Shown here one piece after another: positions 57,889 to 64,000 of a DNA stretch of 64,000 nucleotides. The notes below the pieces were generated by a model. The model did no database searches, had not been told where the DNA came from, and was given only the letters and a program-made list of their open reading frames with translations. Source of the DNA: Cohnella lupini (GTDB lineage Bacteria > Bacillota > Bacilli > Paenibacillales > Paenibacillaceae); contig NZ_QRDY01000003.1 in NCBI RefSeq assembly GCF_003386205.1, positions 416,334 to 480,333 on the forward strand. Reading direction: 5' to 3'. The position numbers and the translations under genes were made by a program. Position 1 is the stretch's first letter, and the number at the start of each line of letters is the position of its first letter.

Positions 57889-59250
57889 GTGATCAAGAAA
57901 AGTTTAGTTTCGTTGGGTGCACTTCTCGTGCTGTTTCCAACAATGGCGTTCGCGGAGGATCCATCCGCAGCAACACTGAATATGGGTTTGAATGCAATGT
58001 GGGTTATGGTTGCAGCGGTACTCGTACTCCTTATGCAAGGCGGATTTATTCTTCTAGAAGCAGGCTCTACCCGTATGAAGAATGCCGGTCACGTTGCCGG
58101 TAAAACGATTTTTACGCTTGGTTTAGCTTCGATCGTTTATTGGGCGGTCGGTTACGGAATTTCGTTCGGTGGAGATGCATCGGAATCGCTGAACAAATTC
58201 ATGGGAGTAGGTAGCTTCTTCTTTAACCCGGATGTCGCATCGGTCGATAACGGATTGCCGACTTCGGTATTTTTCATCTTCCAATTAGCGTTCGCGGCGG
58301 TTTCGCTGTCCATCGCATGGGGCGGATTCGCAGAACGTGCTAAATTATCGGCTTACTTAATCTTTACGCTATTCTTCGTATCCGTCATCTATCCGGTTAT
58401 CGCTCACTGGATCTGGGGCGGCGGTTGGTTGGCTAAAGACGGAGCGCAAGATTTCGCGGGTTCGACGGTCGTTCACTTAACGGGTGCTATCGGCGCATTG
58501 GCCGCTACCATCTTGCTTAAGCCTCGTATCGGTAAATTCAACAAAGACGGTTCGGCTAACGAGATCCTTGGTCATAACCAAGTGTTCACAGCTCTTGCCG
58601 TACTCATTCTCTGGGTAGGTTGGTTCGGATTCAACGCAGGTAGCACGGTTGCTATCGGCGACGGATTTTTCGGTTTCGTAGCATTCAACACCCAATTGGG
58701 CGCAGCGGCTGGCGCAGTTGCAGCATTGCTGATCTCTTGGTTGGTTAACGGCAAAGCGGATATTACCGCGATGCTGAACGGAGCATTAGCTGGTCTGGTT
58801 GCAATCACCGCTTCTTGCGCATTCGTTGACCCTTGGGCAGCGGTTGTAATCGGTTTGGTTGCAGGCGTACTCGTATTCTTCAGCGCTAAATTCTTCGAAA
58901 AAATCAAAGTCGACGATCCGATCTATGCGCTATCCGTTCACGGAGCAGCAGGAGTTTGGGGAACGTTGGCGAATGGTTTATTTGCAACGGAAGCACTTGC
59001 AGGTAAAGTTGGTATCGGTCAAGCGGGTCTTTTCGAAGGCGGCGGCGGACATCAATTGTGGATCCAATTCCAATCGGTTGTTGTTTGCGGAGCATTCGCG
59101 TTCGTAGCTTCGTTCATCGTACTGTGGGTCGTGAAACAAGTCATCGGCTTCCGCGTTACGGAAGAACAAGAAATCATCGGTCTCGATTTGAGCGAGCACG
59201 GTAACTACGGTTACCCTGAGCAAATGAAAAAAGCCGGTACGTCGGTATAA
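57889..59250 (+). CDS. amt: Ammonium transporter
   Basis: Trimeric Amt/MEP channel for ammonium. The signal sequence ends in AFA near residue 22. The pore histidines are visible in TVVHLTGAIGAL (near 190) and SVHGAAGVWG (near 343). GGFILLEAGSTRMKNAGH and the C-terminal LDLSEHGNYGYPE are typical. GTG 57889 is chosen because TAGGGAG lies 8 nt upstream (453 residues); GTG 57880 overlaps the SD. There is no PII (glnK) gene after it. The nucleotidyltransferase gene follows by 47 bp. Confidence 0.95.
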   Translation: MIKKSLVSLGALLVLFPTMAFAEDPSAATLNMGLNAMWVMVAAVLVLLMQGGFILLEAGSTRMKNAGHVAGKTIFTLGLASIVYWAVGYGISFGGDASESLNKFMGVGSFFFNPDVASVDNGLPTSVFFIFQLAFAAVSLSIAWGGFAERAKLSAYLIFTLFFVSVIYPVIAHWIWGGGWLAKDGAQDFAGSTVVHLTGAIGALAATILLKPRIGKFNKDGSANEILGHNQVFTALAVLILWVGWFGFNAGSTVAIGDGFFGFVAFNTQLGAAAGAVAALLISWLVNGKADITAMLNGALAGLVAITASCAFVDPWAAVVIGLVAGVLVFFSAKFFEKIKVDDPIYALSVHGAAGVWGTLANGLFATEALAGKVGIGQAGLFEGGGGHQLWIQFQSVVVCGAFAFVASFIVLWVVKQVIGFRVTEEQEIIGLDLSEHGNYGYPEQMKKAGTSV

Positions 59251-59297
59251 TAAGCTAGTCTTATCGCCGGCGTAATTACAGGAGGGGTAGAAACCGC

Positions 59298-60377
59298 ATG
59301 CGCGATCCCATAGGGGAGAAGCGGTTGCTTGACATCACCGGCGCCGAGGATCTCGAGCGATTGAGGTCGATTAGGGAAAGAGAACAAACCCGTTTGGCGA
59401 CGGAGCTGTCCACCTCTCCGGCATATGCAGTAGTGGGGACGTTAAATGAAATTCACGACGCTCTCATTACTCAAGCGTTAAAGCTTGCTGAGGACGATTT
59501 GGCACGGTTGGGACTTGGCGTCCCACCCGTGCCTTATACGTATATGCTATACGGTAGCGGTGGGCGCTTTGAGCAGACGATGCACAGCGATCAAGATAGC
59601 GGTCTCGTGTACGCGAATGCTTCTAATGAGGTCGAAGAAGAACATTGCCGCAATTACTTTCACATGTTTGCCGAAACCGCAGTTCGGAAATTGATTCAGC
59701 TGGGTTATCCCCCTTGCGAGGGAAGCGTCATCTCTTCGAATCCGGAATGGTGCTTGTCGCTTAGCGGCTGGGAGCAGAAGATCGATAATTGGTTCGCCGA
59801 ACCGAGCTGGGAGAACGTAAGATATTTACTGATCGCGGCGGATGGACGACCGGTTGTCGGCGATCCCGAGTTGGCGTTAAAGCTGCAAAACAGATTCTTT
59901 AGCGATATGCTGGGCAACCCGATAATAGCCCGCAGAATGATGGAGAACACCATTCGCCATAAAGTCCTTGTCGGCGTCTTCGGTCAGCTGTTAACGGAGA
60001 GATACGGCGATAACGCCGGAAGCTTGGATATCAAGTATGGCGCCTACATTCCAATGGTCAACGCGTTCAGACTGCTTGCCGTGCAAGCCGGAATTCGGGA
60101 GACGAGCACGATAAGAAGAATCGAAGCTTTAGTTCGGGCGGAGTTGCTCACCGCGGAAGAGGCCGAAGAGGCGATCGAGGCATTCTCTTTCTTCTTGAAG
60201 CTACGGTTGCTGGCAACGATAGCCGACGAAGAGGGTCAGATGGTCGGAACAGGGAAAATCCCGGCAGATCAATTGACGAAGGAAATGAAGATTCCGCTCA
60301 AAAAAGCGTTAAAAGCCGGCCAAAAAATACAACGCAGAGTTCAAAAGGAGTTGCAGCACCGCTTCGGCGGGAGGTGA
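59298..60377 (+). CDS. DUF294/GlnD-like nucleotidyltransferase
   Basis: Soluble 359-residue protein. The nucleotidyltransferase motif reads GSGGRFEQT (residues 86-94) with the metal-binding pair SDQD (97-100), the same arrangement as the GlnD uridylyltransferase head. The rest is the DUF294 C-terminal helical domain, which resembles a nucleotide-modifying substrate domain. There are no CBS or HD domains, unlike GlnD. It is not known what it modifies; a link to nitrogen signalling is suggested only by amt before it. GGAGGGG precedes the ATG, and the exonuclease gene follows by 5 bp. Confidence 0.85.
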   Translation: MRDPIGEKRLLDITGAEDLERLRSIREREQTRLATELSTSPAYAVVGTLNEIHDALITQALKLAEDDLARLGLGVPPVPYTYMLYGSGGRFEQTMHSDQDSGLVYANASNEVEEEHCRNYFHMFAETAVRKLIQLGYPPCEGSVISSNPEWCLSLSGWEQKIDNWFAEPSWENVRYLLIAADGRPVVGDPELALKLQNRFFSDMLGNPIIARRMMENTIRHKVLVGVFGQLLTERYGDNAGSLDIKYGAYIPMVNAFRLLAVQAGIRETSTIRRIEALVRAELLTAEEAEEAIEAFSFFLKLRLLATIADEEGQMVGTGKIPADQLTKEMKIPLKKALKAGQKIQRRVQKELQHRFGGR

Positions 60378-60382
60378 ATGCG

Positions 60383-61126
60383 ATGAAGGAACCCAAAGAT
60401 ACGAATTCGATGGGGAGAATGTGGAATTTATACAAGATGGGCGGGCTTACTCCGGCCATAGCTTCAATGCTTGGCGCATCCAATGCGCAACAAATGGCCT
60501 TTATTCGTTCCATGAATCGTGATCAACGCAAGGAAAGTTCCTTGGAGATGCAGCTTTCGGAGATGGACGCGGTTGTCTTCGATCTGGAGACAACCGGGTT
60601 CTACCCCTATAACGGCGACGAAATTCTTTCGATCGGCGGAGTAATCATTCGCGGCGGAGATTTCGAAGAGGCGGAGCCGTTCTATCAGCTCGTGAATCCG
60701 AAGAGAAAAGTTCCGCGCCATATTACGGAGTTAACGGGAATTACGAATGAGATGGCGGAGAATGCTCCGGACTTGATGCAAGTGCTGCATGATTTTATGG
60801 ATTTCGTGGGCAAAAGGGTATTGATTGCCCATGGCAGCGGGCACGACAAGCAATTCCTGAACTGCGCGTTGTGGCGTACGTCGAAGGTAAACCTCACGCA
60901 TAGGATCGTGGATACGATGATGATCGCGAAGTGGTTGGAGCCTAAAGCGGTCCAATACGGTCTGGATGAAGTGTTGGGGCGTTACGGAGTCGAAATAACG
61001 GAACGGCATCACGCGCTGCACGATTCGGTTATGACCGCAAAGCTCTATTTCAAATTTCTTAAATTGATTAAAGACAGGCAAGTCACGACTCTTGGCGAGT
61101 TATACGCATATTTAAGCCGACATTGA
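60383..61126 (+). CDS. DEDDh 3'-5' exonuclease (DnaQ/PolC-epsilon-like)
   Basis: Exonuclease domain protein of 247 residues. The catalytic acids are in FDLETTG (Asp67, Glu69), then the ExoII segment IAHGSGHDKQFLN (Asp near 155) and ExoIII HHALHDSVMTAKLY (His and Asp). The first 60 residues are a basic, Met-rich extension. ATG 60383 has GGAGGT 7 nt upstream; GTG 60374 overlaps both the SD and the stop of the previous gene. Stand-alone DEDDh exonucleases paired with DUF294 proteins are seen next to transporter genes in many bacteria. Its gene converges on the JAB gene with only 3 bp between. Confidence 0.88.
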   Translation: MKEPKDTNSMGRMWNLYKMGGLTPAIASMLGASNAQQMAFIRSMNRDQRKESSLEMQLSEMDAVVFDLETTGFYPYNGDEILSIGGVIIRGGDFEEAEPFYQLVNPKRKVPRHITELTGITNEMAENAPDLMQVLHDFMDFVGKRVLIAHGSGHDKQFLNCALWRTSKVNLTHRIVDTMMIAKWLEPKAVQYGLDEVLGRYGVEITERHHALHDSVMTAKLYFKFLKLIKDRQVTTLGELYAYLSRH

Positions 61127-61129
61127 CCA

Positions 61130-61558
61130 CTACGGCTCTCGCTTAATCGGTAATTGTTCCCAATGGTTATGGGGATTCAATCGATATACGGCAATGTCAT
61201 GATCGCCGTGAGAGAAGCTGACAATCCAATAGGTGCACCAGGGGATGTACCCCTGGCTATCGCTTAGGCTGGGAACGGCAGAGCCTAGGGGATGGGAATG
61301 GAATAAACCGACGATTACTCGTTGGTTTTTTTGTGCGCGGAAATAAGCTTCGATCCAGTCATCGGGATGAAAGGCGAAAGCGATATCGGGCGTGGGAGAC
61401 ACGTTGCGAACGAGCTCGAAGCCATCGGCCGTAACTGTTCCGTTGTCCTCGGAGCCGTAGATTATCCCGCAAGTTTCGTAGGGGAGTCGCTGACTGGCGA
61501 CGGTTGTTAGATCAGTTTCCAACGCGGCGGACACAATGACTTCATTGACATAATTCAT
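61130..61558 (-). CDS. JAB/MPN-domain (M67) metalloprotease-like protein
   Basis: Soluble protein of 142 residues with a JAB1/MPN zinc peptidase fold. The catalytic Glu lies in PYETCGIIYG (near residue 24) and the zinc motif reads HSHPLGSAVPSLSD (near 87-100), the canonical H-x-H-x7-S-x2-D. Such bacterial enzymes remove C-terminal residues from ubiquitin-like sulfur carriers (ThiS/CysO type). No carrier or E1 lies next to it; the E1-like tcdA is 32 kb away and acts on tRNA. ATG 61558 has AAGGAGAGG upstream. MFS is 55 bp upstream on the same strand. Confidence 0.85.
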   Translation of the reverse strand: MNYVNEVIVSAALETDLTTVASQRLPYETCGIIYGSEDNGTVTADGFELVRNVSPTPDIAFAFHPDDWIEAYFRAQKNQRVIVGLFHSHPLGSAVPSLSDSQGYIPWCTYWIVSFSHGDHDIAVYRLNPHNHWEQLPIKREP

Positions 61559-61613
61559 CCAAGTCCTCTCCTTCACTAAGAGTATGAAGGAAGGCGAGGG
61601 AAGCAAGCAAGCC

Positions 61614-62924
61614 TTATTGAACCTTTTTGCCAGGCTTAACCATGAAGAATACAAGTCCCAAGGCGATTAACGACAAAGATGAAACGGTAATGAATACAAG
61701 TTGATGAGAAATTCCCATTAACCATCCGAACAACGGAGGGCCGAACGCAACGCCGAAAAATCTCAAGCTGCTATACAGAGACGTAATCATCCCGCGTTCC
61801 GCTTTCTCGACGGCACCTGTAATCATCGTGTTCAAGCAGGGCAGCAACAATCCCGTACCAATGCTGCTTATCGTCAGTAATCCGATAAATACGTACAAAT
61901 TCGAGTTAAACCAAATGGCCAGCGCTAAGGAGACAACCATAAGGGCTAAGCCGATATTCATAAGCCACCGCATCAGAACGCCGTTTTTCCGAATAAGCGT
62001 GCCGGTAAGGTAAGCGGTGAGAACCATCCCCAGTAAGGGAATAGCCAGCACGAAGCCTTTACGAACGCCTTCGATGGTGTAGGGCGGCTCTTCCAATAGG
62101 TTAGACAGGAAGAACAGAATGCCGAACAGAATGAATAAAGCTAATGAGCCGGCGAAAAAAGAAGAAAGTAGCCATCGGCCATCCGTGGCGAATATACGCT
62201 TAATGGATTTTAAGTATGCCTTTAGCGCTTGAGGAGGCTCGCTTCTTTTCGGTTCTTTAATGAGGAACAATACCGCAAGCAACGACAGCAAACAGAAGGC
62301 GGGAAAAGCGAAGAAGGCGGCATACCATACGATGAGGGCGAGCAAAGAGCCCAAAATAGGGCTAACGACTTTGCCCGTACCGTTGGAGGCTTCGATCAGT
62401 CCTAACGCTTGGCTTTCCTGCCCGTCCTTATACATGTCTCCGACCAAAGCCATGGCGATGGGAGCGGTACCCGCCGCGCCGATTCCCTGAAGCGCTCTTG
62501 CGCCGATCAGGAGACCGAAGGAATCCCACACGGCCGCGAAGCCGGCGAGAATGCCCGCGCCTCCGTAGAGGATCAGGGATGGAATCATAACCGATTTTCG
62601 CGTGAATCTGTCCGATAAATAACCGGCAATGGGAATGATGATGGCAGCGGAAACGGAAAACAAACTGATAACCAGACTGCTTCGAAATTTCGATATTCCC
62701 AATTCCGATTGCAAGGTGGGAAGAATAGGTACAAGCATGGAGTTGCCCAAGACGAGCACCAGCGGAACCGTGGATAAGGCGATGTATTCCCAGATCTTGC
62801 TTTTACGACCGCCTTTGGAATCGGAATTGTTCTTGGCTTGCGCATTGTCCGATGATTGTTCGGAGCTAATATCGCTACTGAAGGTAACCGACAGCTTACG
62901 TCTGGATTTGGTTCCTGCGGACAA
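61614..62924 (-). CDS. MFS drug/metabolite exporter
   Basis: Major facilitator with 12 helices, 436 residues. The signatures GYLSDRFTRKSVMIP (near 96) and ARALQGIGAAGTAPIAMALVGD (near 136) are those of DHA1-type multidrug exporters, close to the bacillibactin-exporter group. A hydrophilic N-terminal tail (about 55 residues) precedes helix 1. TTG 62924 is preferred: AAGGAGG lies 8 nt upstream; the frame extends further to an ATG at 62954 without an SD. Probably co-transcribed with the JAB gene. Confidence 0.8.
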   Translation of the reverse strand: MSAGTKSRRKLSVTFSSDISSEQSSDNAQAKNNSDSKGGRKSKIWEYIALSTVPLVLVLGNSMLVPILPTLQSELGISKFRSSLVISLFSVSAAIIIPIAGYLSDRFTRKSVMIPSLILYGGAGILAGFAAVWDSFGLLIGARALQGIGAAGTAPIAMALVGDMYKDGQESQALGLIEASNGTGKVVSPILGSLLALIVWYAAFFAFPAFCLLSLLAVLFLIKEPKRSEPPQALKAYLKSIKRIFATDGRWLLSSFFAGSLALFILFGILFFLSNLLEEPPYTIEGVRKGFVLAIPLLGMVLTAYLTGTLIRKNGVLMRWLMNIGLALMVVSLALAIWFNSNLYVFIGLLTISSIGTGLLLPCLNTMITGAVEKAERGMITSLYSSLRFFGVAFGPPLFGWLMGISHQLVFITVSSLSLIALGLVFFMVKPGKKVQ

Positions 62925-63122
62925 TCCAAATTCCTCCTTATATTGAGATTTCATAGGTAGAAATAAAGTCAAGTCAGGGTTAACGTTCCCTTAAGGATAG
63001 GTCCATATTCGAAAGGCTTTAGGAACAAGGATTGAAGTGTTTTGGAGGCGGAATTGGAACCTTAAGCTTAAATGGGGTAAGATAAAAGAAAACAGCGATG
63101 CTTGGAAAGAGTGAAAATAGCC

Positions 63123-63698
63123 ATGAAGAAAAATATCGCAATACTCGTTTTGGTGTTCGTTGCAGTCGGTGCAGTCTGGTTTTGGGATTCCCCCGGCAAG
63201 AAGCCGGAAGAGGAAACGAAGGCCGGCGTAGCGGTAGGCTTGGCAGGAGATATACCGTCGGCTCCATCGCCGAAAGCGAACCGGTATGCGCCTCCTTTCA
63301 GCTTAGCGTCTCTGGATGGAACAACCTCGTATGAAGTCGGGGGAAAGAGGGATAAAGCGCTTATCGTTAACTTCTGGGCGGCTTGGTGCGGGCCTTGCGA
63401 GGTCGAAGCGCCGGATCTAAAGGATATTTACGAGAAGCATAAAGACAAGCTGGATTTATACGCGGTGAACGCAACCAATTTCGATAAGCTAAGGGAAGCC
63501 AAGGATTTCGTTAAGGAGCAAGAGATCGTATTTCCCGTCCTAACCGACGCGAAGGGCATAGCCGGGGATCTATATAAAGTGTCCGCCTATCCGGTCAGCT
63601 TCATTATCGACCGAAACGGCGTTATACGCCATCGAATCGAGGGAGTTATCGAGCGAGAGCAGTGGGAGTTATACTTGCAAGAGGTTATTAATTCTTAA
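63123..63698 (+). CDS. TlpA/ResA-type membrane-anchored thioredoxin
   Basis: Extracytoplasmic thiol-disulfide oxidoreductase. An uncleaved N-terminal anchor lies at about residues 4-21, a linker at 22-55, then a TlpA-like fold with the active site WAAWCGPCE (Cys89, Cys92) and the cis-Pro segment SAYPVSFIID (near 156). Similar to B. subtilis StoA, ResA and YneN, which act in cortex synthesis or cytochrome c maturation; no such gene is adjacent. ATG 63123 was taken although GTG 63111 is nearer the weak SD. 191 residues. Confidence 0.88.
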   Translation: MKKNIAILVLVFVAVGAVWFWDSPGKKPEEETKAGVAVGLAGDIPSAPSPKANRYAPPFSLASLDGTTSYEVGGKRDKALIVNFWAAWCGPCEVEAPDLKDIYEKHKDKLDLYAVNATNFDKLREAKDFVKEQEIVFPVLTDAKGIAGDLYKVSAYPVSFIIDRNGVIRHRIEGVIEREQWELYLQEVINS

Positions 63699-63720
63699 AG
63701 CTGGCGGTATTGGGCGTGTC

Positions 63721-63774
63721 AATAGGACTTCCGTAAAGATCGAGCAAGCGGATCTTTACGGAAGTCCTATTTTT
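63721..63774 (+). terminator. Strong terminator after the thioredoxin gene
   Basis: AATAGGACTTCCGTAAAGATC pairs perfectly with its complement at 63751-63771 (21 bp) around a 9-nt loop, then TTTC. Confidence 0.85.
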
Positions 63775-63799
63775 CATGCATCCGAATTTCATCTGGAAA

Positions 63800-63826
63800 C
63801 AAAAAAAGAGAGGCTCGCGCCTCTCC
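63800..63826 (-). terminator. Terminator for a minus-strand gene
   Basis: GAGAGGC/GCCTCTC with loop TCGC at 63808-63825, preceded on the plus strand by seven A, hence seven T on the minus strand. It lies 7 bp after the minus-strand stop at 63833-63835. Confidence 0.75.
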
Positions 63827-63832
63827 GGTCAA

Positions 63833-63931
63833 TCAATGGTTTATTAAACCGTGGGTTTCTCGAGCAAGCTCGGGTGTTATCTCATCCTTGACCATGCTAA
63901 GCAAGCTATTTAGCCCCCAAATGAATTTGGA
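63833..63931 (-). pseudogene. 3' end of a minus-strand gene, possibly truncated
   Basis: On the minus strand a frame reads ...SKFIWGLNSLLSM, then VKDEITPELARETHGLINH and a stop, followed at once by a perfect terminator. The residue make-up looks like real protein, but the frame has no good start codon with an SD before it closes upstream near 63955. The sequence beyond (TTTGGACAG...) resembles the terminus of some insertion sequences, and a divergent start follows. It may be a gene cut by an insertion, or a very small intact gene; the window edge prevents a decision. Confidence 0.35.
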
Positions 63932-63981
63932 CAGTACACCCCTTACTCCGATACAATCAGATTAAGGTGGAGGGGAACGTA

Positions 63982-64000
63982 ATGAAGAAGATGCAGTATG
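63982..64000 (+). CDS. Start of a gene running off the window (possible transposase OrfA)
   Basis: ATG 63982 with GGTGGAGGGG upstream begins MKKMQY. Only six codons are visible. The TTTGGACAG-containing segment about 50 bp upstream resembles IS3-family element ends that precede an OrfA gene; this is a tentative reading. Confidence 0.45.

Overview
The window is ordinary chromosomal DNA from an endospore-forming Firmicute of the Paenibacillaceae (Paenibacillus/Cohnella type). The evidence is the gene order safA, bofC, ruvCAB, spoIID, queA, tgt, yajC, spoVB, comN, secD, secF, recJ, apt, relA, dtd, hisS, aspS, tcdA, rarA, which matches the Bacillus-type chromosome. Other support is a strong Shine-Dalgarno (SD) sequence before most genes, frequent TTG/GTG starts, sporulation genes and a T-box leader. 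Base composition looks clearly richer in GC than B. subtilis. No tRNA, rRNA, CRISPR array or prophage was seen.

Layout. 0-10.5 kb: pheA, a LysM spore-coat protein, bofC, the Holliday-junction genes ruvCAB, a SpoIID-type lytic enzyme, the queuosine genes queA and tgt, and yajC. 10.5-24.5 kb: membrane genes (PAP2, YrzE, DUF421, SpoVB), comN, the split secD/secF pair, a cation-efflux protein, recJ, apt, relA and dtd. 24.5-29.1 kb: a T-box leader controlling hisS-aspS, then tcdA. 29.3-38.6 kb: a CotH-type kinase next to a small Gly/His/Cys-rich protein, rarA, a CorC/HlyC-type membrane protein, an AT-rich repeat-bearing gap, two transporters and a YtpB-like terpene synthase. 38.6-49.2 kb: a stand-alone pfkA, an FMN reductase, and a nucleoside salvage cluster (deoR, deoC, pdp, punA, BMP lipoprotein and nupOPQ-like ABC transporter). 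49.2-57.5 kb: a secreted GH-like protein, YitT, a DEAD-box helicase, YesL, a probable 6S-like RNA, a DUF1499-like protein, tpx divergent from a GltC-like LysR regulator, and a zinc peptidase with a MerR regulator. 57.5-64 kb: amt followed by a GlnD-like nucleotidyltransferase and a DnaQ-like exonuclease, a JAB/MPN protein with an MFS transporter, a TlpA-type thioredoxin, and at the right edge the 3' end of a minus-strand gene that may be cut by an insertion sequence.

How the genes work together. The nucleoside block forms one pathway: import by BMP/NupOPQ, phosphorolysis by PunA and Pdp, and deoxyribose-5-phosphate cleavage by DeoC. It probably answers to DeoR, because two near-identical operator-like repeats 21 bp apart lie in the leader. 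The hisS-aspS T-box reads as tRNA-Asp specific. Several regulatory sites are visible directly: a GlnR/TnrA-type box in the amt leader, a LexA-type box before rarA, and a Fur-family box covering both divergent promoters of tpx and the LysR gene. The least explained arrangement is amt with a GlnD-like nucleotidyltransferase and a DEDDh exonuclease in apparent transcriptional unit, without a PII gene. Many starts were moved to internal codons where SD spacing and family N-termini agree; these are noted per gene.
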